From Asparagopsis taxiformis (taxonomy: Eukaryota; Rhodophyta; Florideophyceae; Bonnemaisoniales; Bonnemaisoniaceae): a stretch of 64,000 nucleotides of DNA. The stretch's first letter is position 1. Each line of letters begins with the position of its first letter. Below, in pieces: positions 52,890 to 62,150 of the stretch. Position numbers and translations under genes: made by a program. The notes beneath the pieces were generated by a model. The model was given only the letters and a program-made list of their open reading frames with translations. It was not told where the DNA came from and did not search any database. The stretch covers positions 1-64,000 of the forward strand of contig JALQPE010002035.1 in NCBI GenBank assembly GCA_030407315.1. The letters run 5' to 3'.

Positions 52890-55800
52890 CTCCCCCTCTT
52901 TGACCTGCTCGATGGATGAAATATCTGACACGCCGATCATCTCCCGGAGCTTGATAAATTGAACTCGTTGCAGGGGCTTGGTTAACAGATCTGCCGCCAT
53001 ATCTGATGTGGGACAGTAGTCAATGCCGAACAACGTCTTGAGTAAGCTGTCTCGGACGAAGTGATACCGAATGTCGATGTGTTTGGTACGAGTTCCTGAG
53101 GCATCGTTCCTAGCCATCTTGATGGAACCTTGGTTGTCGACATTGATTAGGATCGGATCCGCCGAGCTGCTTCCACAGCCAAACCCAACAATATTACTCA
53201 ACCAAATAGCTTCCTTCACCGCAGCGCTGAGAGCCATATATTCAGCTTCGGAGGAGGATTGCGCTACACAACTCTGTTTGTGAGATTTCCAGCTCACCGC
53301 TGCTCCAGCCATCATGAACACGTATCCGCTGGTGGATTTCCGATTGATCGTACAACCACCCCAATCTGAGTCACTATATCCGACAGGTGACAGAGGCTTC
53401 GATGCCCTGTACAGCACACCAAGGCTTCGAGTACCAGAAATGTATCTTAGAACACGCTTGACAGCAACCCAGAGAGATTTGGTTGGAGTCTCCACGAATT
53501 GGGCAAGTCTTCCAACAGCAAATGCGATGTCGGGGCGAGTTCCCACTGCGAGATACATCAAGCTTCCAATGGCTTTGCGGTATAATGTAGAGTCTATGGC
53601 CTCTGTTTCAGTATCACTGATGGAAATCTGAGCCTGCATAGGGGTTGCAGCAGGGCTTGAGTTCTCCATGCCGAATCGTTCCAATACCTTTTCAGCGTAC
53701 CGAGTTTGATTCAAATGAAGTAGTCCTCTAGGTGAGTCCCTTACGATTTCCAGCCCGAGGCACACTCTAGCTTTCCCACAATCTTTCATTTCGAAGCGTC
53801 TACTGAACTCAGCCTTCAGCTCGTTCAACATGTCTCTGCTGCTTGAAGCGATAAGGAGGTCATCAACGTAGAGGGCAATGACTATCATCGAATCTTTACG
53901 GTACCTCACGTAGAAACATGGGTCGTACGGAGAACTCTGGAATTCTAGTTCTGAAATGAGAAACTCGTCGATCTTTGCGTGCCATTGCCTCGGAGCCTGT
54001 TTTAGTCCATACAAAGCTTTCTGCAGTTTGCAAACATGATTAGGATACTTCGGGTCGACAAAGCCCTCCGGTTGTTCCATGTATATGTCTTGTTCGAGGT
54101 CTCCGTAGAGGAAAGCTGTCTTGACGTCCATTTGATCGCAATGGAGGTCGTGATGGACAGTGAGAGCGAAGAACATGCGAATAGTGCAGAACTTGACAAC
54201 CGGTGCATATGTTTCAGCATAGTCAACACCGTACTTCTGCTGGAATCCCCGAGTTACCAGGCGAGCTTTATGTTTGACCGAGTGCTCACCAGTTTCACTG
54301 ACAACATCTTTGCGTTTGAACACCCATTTGGATGAAAGTAGGTTGACAGCTTCACTGCGAGGGACCAAAATCCAGGTGCGGTTTGTATAAAGGGAATTCA
54401 TTTCAGACTGAATGGCACCGATCCAAAGGTCTTTCTCCTCCCCCTTGGTCACCTCAGTGAAGGTGAGGAGGTGTTCTGGAGTAGGATCGGGCGCGGTAGT
54501 GACGAGTGCAGTGGTTTTCCACCACTCACTCGGAGGTTTGCGGGTGCGAGACGATTTACGGGGAGCATTGAGTAACGAGGCATCTTGACTGTAGGATGGC
54601 GTTGGCGGAGGTGATTGAGGTGAAATATGGTCCGAATCTGAACCTGAATGGGAGGAAGAAGATTCATTTCTGGGAGTTCCTCCATAAGGTTTTTCCCTCA
54701 TTGGGTCTTGTGAGGTATCTTCTAGACTGACATCAGCTCCAGTAATGTCTAGATGTGACGGTAGTTTCCTCGACCTCGTCTCCTCGAAAATGACATCGCG
54801 AGAGACAACTATTTTCTCATTCGTTAGATCCCACAGTTTATATGCCTTCTGTGATGTTGCATACCCTAGCATGATAGCCTGAACAGCACGAGAATCGAGC
54901 GCTTGGAGATGTGTGTTCGGGAGTTTGTACCAACAAATGCTTCCAAATGTTCGCAGGTGTGCAATGTTTGGCTTCCGCCCATACCATAGCTCATATGGAG
55001 TGGTTCCAGCGGGGAGAGCACGGCTGGTGAGACGATTGCGAATGTAGGCAGCACAAGAAAGTGCTTCCGCCCAGAACTCCAATGGAGTGGAATTGTGGAG
55101 AAGCATGGCCCGCATATGTTCCTTAAGGGTGCGATTCATGCGTTCCGCAACTCCGTTTTGTTGGGGAGTGTAGGCACAGGTAGTTTGACGTTGGATACCC
55201 CTGTCTTCAAGGAAAGAGCTGAATTCGTTTGAGAAGTACTCTCCCCCTCCGTCTGAGCGTAGTTGACGAAGTTTGCATCCTGTTTGAGTTTCAGTGAGGC
55301 GCAGAAATCGTTGGAATGCATCGAAACAATCCGACTTACGGTGCAGCGGATACACAGTTAGGTAGCGAGACTTATCATCGATGAAGGTCACGAAGTATCG
55401 AGCTCCCCCTTTCGAACGTATTTCCATTGGCCCTGCCAGATCTGTGTGGATCAGTTGGAGAAGCTCGGAGGCTCTTGTCTCGGAGAATTTTGGGATAGCA
55501 GCACGAGGCATTTTACCAGTAACACACCCTTCACATAGATTTTCAGGTGGGGACTGCTCAGGTTTGATTCGGAGTCCTTTGACCGCTGATGTCTTTGCCA
55601 TACGAGAGATTCCGTTTTTGTGAACATGCCCAAGTCGCTCATGCCACAGCTGCAGTGACGCGATGCAAGCTAACTCGAAGGGCTGTTGTTTATTTCTGGA
55701 GGGCATGTAGAGGTCAATTGCATAGAGCCCGTGGCGTCTATGGCCAGTAGCTATTGATTCCCGTTTTGGGTTAAGAGGACTGCATTGTTCGTGAACTGAA

Positions 55801-56057
55801 CTCCAATTCCTCGAGCCGTGAGAGTACTTACGGATATGAGTGAGAATACGAAGGAGGGGACGTGGAGAACGTCCTGGAGTATGCAGATTCTCGCCTTCCC
55901 ATTGACAAGGAGTGACAGTTTGACATCGCCACATCCTACTGCTACAGAAGTGGATTTGTCTCCGAGAATCACTTGGAACGGAGTCACGGAACGGTACGAG
56001 ACAAACATTGAACGATCGAAGGTCATGTGTGAGGTAGCAGCGGAGTCGATGTACCAT
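52884..56057 (-). CDS. pol: Copia Pol: integrase, reverse transcriptase, RNase H
   Basis: Open for 1057 codons; recognisable copia sequence starts near 55760 with the gag-pre-integrase region. Integrase has an HHCC finger (WHERLGH...CEGCVTGK) and a D,D,E core (HTDLAGP; SDGGGEYF; NGVAERMNRT). Reverse transcriptase has MDVKTAFLYGDL and the catalytic YVDDLL. RNase H has GYSDSDWGG and SSSEAEYMAL. All key residues are present, so the enzyme may be functional. It overlaps the gag-protease frame and lies in the -1 frame relative to it, so expression would need frameshifting near 55761-55770 (CCCAAAACGGG on the coding strand) unless one base has been lost. Confidence 0.9.
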   Translation of the reverse strand: MVHRLRCYLTHDLRSFNVCLVPFRDSVPSDSRRQIHFCSSRMWRCQTVTPCQWEGENLHTPGRSPRPLLRILTHIRKYSHGSRNWSSVHEQCSPLNPKRESIATGHRRHGLYAIDLYMPSRNKQQPFELACIASLQLWHERLGHVHKNGISRMAKTSAVKGLRIKPEQSPPENLCEGCVTGKMPRAAIPKFSETRASELLQLIHTDLAGPMEIRSKGGARYFVTFIDDKSRYLTVYPLHRKSDCFDAFQRFLRLTETQTGCKLRQLRSDGGGEYFSNEFSSFLEDRGIQRQTTCAYTPQQNGVAERMNRTLKEHMRAMLLHNSTPLEFWAEALSCAAYIRNRLTSRALPAGTTPYELWYGRKPNIAHLRTFGSICWYKLPNTHLQALDSRAVQAIMLGYATSQKAYKLWDLTNEKIVVSRDVIFEETRSRKLPSHLDITGADVSLEDTSQDPMREKPYGGTPRNESSSSHSGSDSDHISPQSPPPTPSYSQDASLLNAPRKSSRTRKPPSEWWKTTALVTTAPDPTPEHLLTFTEVTKGEEKDLWIGAIQSEMNSLYTNRTWILVPRSEAVNLLSSKWVFKRKDVVSETGEHSVKHKARLVTRGFQQKYGVDYAETYAPVVKFCTIRMFFALTVHHDLHCDQMDVKTAFLYGDLEQDIYMEQPEGFVDPKYPNHVCKLQKALYGLKQAPRQWHAKIDEFLISELEFQSSPYDPCFYVRYRKDSMIVIALYVDDLLIASSSRDMLNELKAEFSRRFEMKDCGKARVCLGLEIVRDSPRGLLHLNQTRYAEKVLERFGMENSSPAATPMQAQISISDTETEAIDSTLYRKAIGSLMYLAVGTRPDIAFAVGRLAQFVETPTKSLWVAVKRVLRYISGTRSLGVLYRASKPLSPVGYSDSDWGGCTINRKSTSGYVFMMAGAAVSWKSHKQSCVAQSSSEAEYMALSAAVKEAIWLSNIVGFGCGSSSADPILINVDNQGSIKMARNDASGTRTKHIDIRYHFVRDSLLKTLFGIDYCPTSDMAADLLTKPLQRVQFIKLREMIGVSDISSIEQVKEGEC

Positions 56058-56968
56058 GTAGATGTGATTTGTACCGACTTAGCTGAATCTGAACAGGCTG
56101 ACAAAAGGCAGACGTACTCCTTTTCTTCATCATTGCTCGGTTCAGTCTCAGTGGCTACGGCTGCCATAGAGCCAATATTCCCCTGCGCCAGAGACAAGTT
56201 CGGAGAACTGCGTGGTTTATTATTCGAGCGGGAGCGAGATGGTCTTCCATACTTCTGCCAGCAATATGGCTCGGTGTGATTTGTTCGACCGCAATGGGTA
56301 CACTTCTTCCGGTTGTTCCCAAACTGTTTTCCAGACTTGGAAAGTAGAGCGGCTGTGTCTGTTGAGGAACTTCCCGGTTTTAAAATAGCTGCCCTGCGTT
56401 CTTCCTGAAGGAGGAGACTGCGAACTTTGTCGAATGTGAAGGTAGGATCTTCATCTCCAATTGCATCAAGAGCGGTTATCAGCGTCTGGAAGGAAGATGG
56501 GAGGCCATTGAGAACAGCCATAGCCATTTCTTTATCATCAATGTCGACGCCCATTGCTGATAGTACCGTTGCCATTTGTCGAACACGGTTGATGTATACG
56601 AGCATCTGTTCACCTGGCTTCATAGTCGCTGTGTAAAAGTCGCGCCTTGCAGCGAGTTTGTTTAGGAGAGTGTGCCTTTGATGCACGTTGCAGATCTCTT
56701 GCCACATTTCTAAGGCAGTCGTGGTGTGTGCAACATTTTTGAGCATTTCATCCGACAAGGTAATTCCGATGGCCATTCGAGCTGACTTGTCTTTGCGGAG
56801 CCATTTTAAGAGCTCTTCTTGGTCTGTCGGACGTCTAGGGCGAAGATTAGGATCAATCATGTCGTCCACCTCGCGGTGACCAAGGATGAGTTCCATCTTC
56901 TGCTTCCATGAGTGGAAGTTTGAATAATCCAGCTTCTCGATGCGGATGCCGGAAGTATTACTCTCCAT
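55751..56968 (-). CDS. gag: Copia Gag-protease
   Basis: 405 codons. The N-terminal 200 residues resemble copia Gag (FHSWKQKMELIL, VLNGLPSSFQTLI). A CCHC zinc knuckle follows (CTHCGRTNHTEPYC), then the aspartic protease with WYIDSAATSHM (DSA catalytic triad, variant of DSG) near residue 310. It ends just past the protease at 55751, where the pol frame takes over. Confidence 0.9.
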   Translation of the reverse strand: MESNTSGIRIEKLDYSNFHSWKQKMELILGHREVDDMIDPNLRPRRPTDQEELLKWLRKDKSARMAIGITLSDEMLKNVAHTTTALEMWQEICNVHQRHTLLNKLAARRDFYTATMKPGEQMLVYINRVRQMATVLSAMGVDIDDKEMAMAVLNGLPSSFQTLITALDAIGDEDPTFTFDKVRSLLLQEERRAAILKPGSSSTDTAALLSKSGKQFGNNRKKCTHCGRTNHTEPYCWQKYGRPSRSRSNNKPRSSPNLSLAQGNIGSMAAVATETEPSNDEEKEYVCLLSACSDSAKSVQITSTWYIDSAATSHMTFDRSMFVSYRSVTPFQVILGDKSTSVAVGCGDVKLSLLVNGKARICILQDVLHVPSFVFSLISVSTLTARGIGVQFTNNAVLLTQNGNQ

Positions 56969-57153
56969 GGCTCTGCAGTAAGTCTTATCTGTTCGACCCT
57001 TCCCAAGTGGACAACCGATAGTCGTCGAGGACCAAGCTGGGATCTATAGGATAGAGACTGTCTAGCTAAGAGCGAAGTGGATGGAGAACAAGAAAGCAAG
57101 GTTTAACGATACGAAATCAGCTAGATTTCTAGTGTCTAGAGGAGAGAGAGAAA

Positions 57154-57570
57154 CTACTTATCGGAGGAAGAAGCTTTGGAAGCTTTGGTGATTTCCAGGG
57201 CCTTCGCAATACTGCGATGGCGGTTGCCGCGAAGATGGTTGTCGAACTCACTCTGAGTCCGGACGATGACACCACAGGGCCTGCAAACTTTTAGAGGACC
57301 CTCCTTGAGGCGCTCGATGGTTTTCTTGTGTCTGGATCCGTTGAGATGAGCAGCTCTGGACTCAGCGGAATTGAGATATACGTTGCAGTGAGAGCACCTG
57401 GAACGGTTTGCAGCCTTGTGAGCGGCGTATTTCTTCTTATTGTCCCTTCTTTCGGCGATGCTATACGCCTTTCGGAAAACACGGTCGCGAAGAGACTCAC
57501 CGTCGCGTCGAAGCCTCGGAGCTGGCTGCTCGTTATTCGGCTCGATGCGATCCTCGTCACTACTAGACAC
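57154..57570 (-). CDS. Two-finger C2H2 protein in the retrotransposon leader
   Basis: 138 codons, on the same strand as gag, between the 5' LTR and gag. Two U1/matrin-type C2H2 fingers are visible: CSHCNVYLNSAESRAAHLNGSRHKK-type (C-x2-C-x12-H-x5-H) at about 68-92, and CRPCGVIV...HLRGNRH at about 104-125. The N-terminus is acidic, then highly basic. Standard copia elements have no gene here. It could be a captured host gene or a lineage-specific nucleic-acid-binding accessory. Conserved finger residues argue that it is a real coding sequence. Confidence 0.65.
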   Translation of the reverse strand: MSSSDEDRIEPNNEQPAPRLRRDGESLRDRVFRKAYSIAERRDNKKKYAAHKAANRSRCSHCNVYLNSAESRAAHLNGSRHKKTIERLKEGPLKVCRPCGVIVRTQSEFDNHLRGNRHRSIAKALEITKASKASSSDK

Positions 57571-57837
57571 TATGGAGATAGAGAGAGAGAAGATGTTAGC
57601 AGTTATACCGATCAGGACTAAGGTCTAAACCTTGAAATTGACCGAAAGATGACAGGTATAACTTACTTTTGAAGATGAATGAGTACGTTAACCAATGCAG
57701 AAGTTTATTGTTGTGTGACTTATTAATGCTATACCGATCAGGACAAGGTTTCTGACTTACAAGAGCAGAACCGAGTTGAGAAAGGTATAGACAAGTCTTT
57801 ATAACGAGCAGTCGATTCCAGTATGTTGGCCTTAAGT

Positions 57838-57912
57838 GGGCCAGTAGCTCAGCGGTTAAGCCGTGCTGTGCAGCGCGGAATCTCGCGGTCGTGCGTTCGA
57901 GTCCCAGCGAGA
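57838..57912 (+). repeat. tRNA-like (SINE-type) sequence
   Basis: It has a polymerase III A box (TAGCTCAGCGGTTAAG) and a B box (GCGTTCGAGTCCC) spaced as in a tRNA. The anticodon stem can pair, but position 33 is not T and the T-stem does not pair well, so it is unlikely to be a functional tRNA. It sits in the retrotransposon leader on the opposite strand to gag, probably a tRNA-derived SINE fragment. Confidence 0.6.
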
Positions 57913-58071
57913 GCGGGAAGAAATTTTTGTATTTGGCGCGAGATAGCTCCAGCGAATGATCCGATGTGTCCAAGAGATGTCACTTGATGACAGAATTTTT
58001 GTGTCACGATGGCAGTAGATGTTGTCACTGTGACAGTCAGAGGACACGATGGTACGCCGAGCGTCAGCGAG

Positions 58072-58145
58072 ACGGACGCCGGGTGGCGAGGCGAGACGGA
58101 CGCCGGGTGGCGAGGCGAGACGGACGCGGGTGGCGAGGCGAGACC
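58072..58145 (+). repeat. 24-bp GC-rich tandem repeat, 3 copies
   Basis: GAGACGGACGCCGGGTGGCG followed by AGGC, repeated three times (the last copy with one deletion), in the retrotransposon leader close to the primer-binding site. Confidence 0.85.
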
Positions 58146-58340
58146 CGGCGCCGCAGGAGGGAGCGCGACGAACGCGACGCGCAGGCGAGCGAAAGCGCAC
58201 GGAGGCGCAGAACGGGAGCAGGAGGACGCGCAGCAAAGAAGACAAAACGAGAGAAAAACAAGGCGAGAAAGGTAAGAGACACGCCGACGCGAAAGAGAGA
58301 CTCACCGCAGCGCTAGAGAATAAGAAACGACCCGAGCGAG

Positions 58341-58358
58341 CGCACTGGGTCCATAACC
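58341..58358 (-). other. Primer-binding site, half initiator tRNA-Met type
   Basis: Directly downstream of the 5' LTR on the minus strand, GGTTATGGACCCAGTGCG is complementary, with one mismatch in the core, to the anticodon-stem region of initiator tRNA-Met. This is the internal 'half-tRNA' priming used by Drosophila copia-type elements. Confidence 0.75.
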
Positions 58359-58731
58359 TGTTGATAAAGTTTGGTCGCTTGCCGAGCGTTTACTGAATCT
58401 GCGAGCTCACTACATAATTTGTATTCTCGCCGAGGTGCGCCGGCGGTGCTAAGGACAGCCTGTTCAAGGCTGCTCCAGACAGACTGTCACTGACAGTCTG
58501 TCCTAGCAAGCACCCGCTGCCAATCTGGTACACGTGGGCTTCTCTATCATATCATCCACACGTGTACACCTATCATAACATTTTCCCTCTGCCATGATGG
58601 CAACCCATCTTGGCATTTCTAATTACTAATTGAAACTATGACAAACAAATTGAAACTTCAGACGCTATTATCTCCATGAAGAAAGGTCGTAGAAGCTTCG
58701 GAGAAGTTGCTACGTTTTCTTCAACTCATCA
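58359..58731 (-). repeat. 5' LTR of Ty1/copia element (short variant)
   Basis: Bases 58359-58660 match the left LTR almost perfectly. The next 70 or so are clearly related but diverged (shared GGAGAAGTTGCTAC), and the last 115 bases of the left LTR have no counterpart. The minus-strand start reads about GTTGATGAGTTG. Confidence 0.75.
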
Positions 58732-59312
58732 ACGCGATGGCGGCCTGACCACCCTGGACACGACTGCCGGAGGAGAAACATCCAGGGGGGAAATGAAGAC
58801 TGGAATGTTTCGGCAGCTCTCCGGACTTATGTCGTAGTCCACATCCACCGGGATGGGCACTGTGCCAGGGTAGGCCAGCCTGGTGCTGCGGAGAGGCTTG
58901 TTCGGTACGATGTCACGAGCGTTGTGATCATCGACCTTCTCCGCATCCTCTGCCAAGTCGCTGCCGGACGCGATGATCATGTCCGGAGCAGGCGAGCTGG
59001 GCAGAGGAGCACCAGATCCCTCGACGGCTGGCGCCGCTTCGGCAGATTGAGCCGGAAGCGGAGTTGCGGGAACGCCAGCGTCGATTGTCGGGACAACCGC
59101 GGGATCGGAAGCGGAAGGGGGGAGGGGACGGGCTTAGGTGCTGGGCTGAGCTGGGTCAGCGCTGCAGCAGCTTCGCAAACGTCCATGGGGACAGGGGGGC
59201 CAGAGAAGGAGAAGGAGAGGGAGAAGGAGTGGGAGAAAGAGTGGGAGAATCGTTGTCACGGCGGCTGGCAGAGCGCACCTGGCGGTCGAAAGCGTTGGGG
59301 GATTGTTGAGCC
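58729..59312 (-). pseudogene. Truncated Pro/Ala-rich ORF cut by the LTR
   Basis: A minus-strand reading starts at ATG 59312 (MAQQSPNAFDRQ), is Ser/Pro-rich, changes frame near 59140, and continues as a Pro/Ala-rich stretch then a more ordinary sequence (PLRSTRLAYPGTVPIPVDVD) to a stop at 58729 created where the LTR begins. No domain is recognised. It may be the 5' end of a host or retroelement gene disrupted by the copia element. Confidence 0.4.
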
Positions 59313-59546
59313 ATTGTTTTGATGAGTGATTGACAAACGAAGAGTGAAAGATTGAGAAAGAGAGAAGAAGATCTGAACGACAAGCTGTTTTGCTGCGTAA
59401 GCTGAGTAAGATAGGCGAAACTTAGAGATCTGACATATTCCTATTAGTATACACCCTGGTAATGATATTCAGCGGTTGACCAATCCGAACCTTCCACATC
59501 ACTTTTCGTTGTACGACAATTACAGCTCAGGCAGTTTACCAAGGAT

Positions 59547-59830
59547 CCTTACAGCAAAGCCATCGTTACGATGACTTTGCTGTAAGGAAACGTTTCATTA
59601 CAGAGGCCAGGAATTTTTTACCGGGTAAAGAAATCATGGCCACTGTAATGTTTTGTTTCCTGACAGCAAAGTCATCGTTACGATGACTTTGCTGTAAGAA
59701 AACGTTTTCATTACAGCGGCCAGGAATTTTTTTACCGGGTAAAGAAATCATGGCCACTGTAATGAAACCTTTCCTTACAGCAAAGTCATCGTAACGATGA
59801 CTTTGCTGTAAGCATCCCTGGTAAACTGCT
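59547..59830. repeat. Palindrome array, left
   Basis: Three copies (59547-59587, 59660-59698, 59774-59812), each about 40 bases and nearly perfectly palindromic: CTTACAGCAAAGTCATCGT with its complement, centred on CGTTACG or CGTAACG. Period is 113 bp. Between them lies a second inverted element around TTACCGGGTAA with ATTACAG/CTGTAAT ends. The array ends GCATCCCTGGTAAAC. Confidence 0.9.
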
Positions 59831-60379
59831 CCATCTGTAAGCCGTTGGTCTCAACCCTCGCTCTCGTTTCTGTTGTCCTCCTTCATCATCTCCACCTACC
59901 TTCCCCCTACACACCACGTCTCTAATGTCACTCTGCCCACCCTTTGGTGCATGAAATATTTTCTTACCACTGCCATAGTCTACACATACTGCTGCCTTCA
60001 TACCTCTGCATGCCTACCCTTCAATCTTTCTTCCATCTTTCTCTACCGTGCTAGGCTTAGACCATGCTCTGTGCACATCTGACTTACTTAATATCATTGT
60101 ATAGTTAGAAACTAGAATAATAATTACATCACTAGAGTACACTGCAAATGTTAGTAACTATGGTTGGTGTGGTACACAACACCCTACCTCCTTCATGAGT
60201 AAACTTTGCGCACAGAACCGTTCAATACCAGGTAGTGCAGCCAGCGCAAACCAGGCTTGCACGACGCAGAGTGCTCCCCAGAGCCGTCAACAGCCGTCCA
60301 AACCATCGTTGTACGATGTTCCCGGCTCCACACTTCCCTTCACACCCTTCCCAGGGTGGGAGACGGACGAAACTCCCAA

Positions 60380-60600
60380 CCGCTTACAGCCGAAGCCGTT
60401 TACCCGGGATGCTTACAGCAAAGTCATCGTTACGACGACTTTGCTGTAAGGAAAGGTTTGATTACAGTGGTGAGAAAATTCTACCGGGTAAAAAAATCAG
60501 CAAGAATTTTTTACCCGGTAAAAAATTGTGGCCGCTGTAATGATTTGATTTCTTACAGCAAAGTCATCGTAACGATGACTTTGCTGTCAGCACCCCAGCG
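60380..60600. repeat. Palindrome array, right
   Basis: Two further copies of the same 39-base palindrome (60412-60450, 60552-60590), again with TTACCCGGTAA blocks between them. The outer flank GTTTACCCGGGATGC is the inverted match of the left array's end, so the two arrays face each other across about 550 bases with no recognised gene, as in a foldback element. Confidence 0.85.
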
Positions 60601-60840
60601 AAACTGCATCATCTGTAAGCCTTCCTCACCTCAATGTTGCAACCAAAGACGACTGCGATATTACCTTGTTCTATTCTAGTAGTGCCCACCATAGTTTCCT
60701 CCCCTTCTCATATTAAATTGAGTATTGTATATCTCCTGACCCGTCTACATACGCAAACGTCATGTACTAGCCTAACTTTCATCGTTTACTTGAAGGCGGC
60801 CTTGATGCCTGCCATAGAATGCTATTAAGAACTAATTTCA

Positions 60841-61719
60841 TCAGATATCTAAACGCTCCCAGTAGTTGACATTGAAGGGAGGCTGTAGCAACTTCTCCCT
60901 GGAAGTTCGCAGTGATAGATGGGACCGGATAGGATGCTGGTACCTCACCGAAGAACGACCCTCCGCGAATCCCATTCCTCCGTGATACACGTCCGTTCGG
61001 CATACAAGCAGGGAATACGGTGGGATGCGCACGTTCGTCACTGGCACGCGGTACTTGTCTTTCGCTGGATGACTTAGGCACACATGGCTGAACTTGGCGA
61101 TACGAATGATGAACCCATCCGCACCAGCAGCCATCATGAAATATGATGGCGAGTTGAGAGGACCAGTTCCAGTTCCCTCACGGACGGGAACATCGGTATG
61201 CATAAGTTGCTCCTGACTACCTTCTGCGGTCAAAATCAGACGAAGACCCGTTTCTGGAAAGACCACCGCTTCTTCTCTTCCAAACCCGAGCTTCAGGTTC
61301 TCCGCACAAATCGCCTTACCTAGCTCCAGAATCAGCTTGTTCCTGTACTGCCGCGCGCTTTCTTGCTCAAGGTCATCGCAGATGCTTTTCCGGTCCGTCT
61401 TGAATACACCAGTGCTGTCTTTCGGTCGAAGTGGTTTCCACGGGTTCTTCTGACTTGCACTTGAGCCACTTGTAGTACCTTGGAATGTGCTGGCCATCTG
61501 TGTGAATAACTCGTGCGTAGCTGCTCCCACTGTAGTAGAAGAGAAAATGTCTTGCAACACCACGTAACCAAGCTCGTCGATCATTCTTCTCTGGTAGCTG
61601 AAGTATTGTTGGCTTTCACAAGAACCGAGGGGACATACCAAAGTAGAGTAGCCTGCAGCTGCTTCCATTATCTCCGTCCGGATTGTATCAATGTCTTCTT
61701 CTGTGATATAATACTTCAT
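60841..61719 (-). pseudogene. Fe(II)/2OG dioxygenase part of a diverged ParB-dioxygenase homologue
   Basis: 292 codons, with coding character extending upstream in the same frame to about 61865. The beta-helix dioxygenase pattern is complete: HTD in QLMHTDVPV, the distal His in TDVYHGGMGF, and Arg in SVRYQHPIR. The block IPPYSLLVCRTDVYHGG aligns with VPPRSVFIGHGHVQHAG of the giant-transposon protein. It lies downstream of, and on the same strand as, the ParB-like segment, in the same order as in the fusion. It is split from the linker by a frame change near 61865. It may still encode a domain if the shifts are errors. Confidence 0.7.
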
Positions 61720-62150
61720 TCTCGAGTTGGAAGGAACGCATAAAGGCAGCTTCTCAGGTATCTCCTCTGCGAATGTGCGGTCTGGAAGGGATTTTTCTTG
61801 CTCGTCAGTGAAGAGTGGTGCTTCTTCTCCAGTCGTTCGTTTTCTTGCATTGACTCTACTCTTCTTTTCCCGGGAGGCCCAATCTCAATGTTGTCATCCG
61901 GCGTATTGGGCTCAGAAAACTTCGCGCTAGTATCTTCCCTTCTTCGCTTCTTATGCAACCTGGACTCGTTTTCATCGCCGCTTCCACCAGAACTCCTGCT
62001 TCTTCCCGAATTCTCCTTGTCCACTTCGGCCGGGCTAGTGCTGTAAGTTTCTGGTGTCCTGATTCGAAGTTTCAATATCACAGAGCGGTTCTGCGCATCT
62101 CCAGCTTGTTGTCCAGGCGTGTCTATGTCCATGCGACCACTATTGTCCAA
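61716..62150 (-). pseudogene. Linker part of the diverged ParB-dioxygenase homologue
   Basis: 144 codons, acidic and Ser/Lys-rich with a nuclear-localisation-like KKRRRED. The frame is coding-like well upstream of 62150 (Glu/Arg-rich heptads to about 62400). A lost base in an A-run near 61865 (GGGAAAAGAAG) makes it run into a different frame, so the last 45 or so codons are probably not real. It connects the ParB-like part to the dioxygenase part. Confidence 0.6.

Larger units (their letters stand above)
52402..58731 (-). mobile_element. Ty1/copia LTR retrotransposon, possibly chimeric
   Basis: Minus orientation with LTRs at both ends, gag-protease and integrase-RT-RNaseH open frames, a primer-binding site next to the right LTR and a polypurine tract next to the left one. 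The domain order, integrase before reverse transcriptase, is diagnostic for Ty1/copia. The LTRs differ in length (488 versus about 373 bp) and no target-site duplication is seen (left flank CCAGG; right flank differs). A 1.4-kb leader holds an extra zinc-finger ORF. Confidence 0.85.

Noticed and set aside
57838..57912. Functional tRNA gene
   Set aside because: T-stem does not pair, position 33 is not U, and acceptor arms do not match.
57856..58305. Minus-strand frame of 149 codons in the retrotransposon leader
   Set aside because: Its C-terminal part is the reverse complement of a tRNA-like sequence and its middle is a GC-rich tandem repeat.
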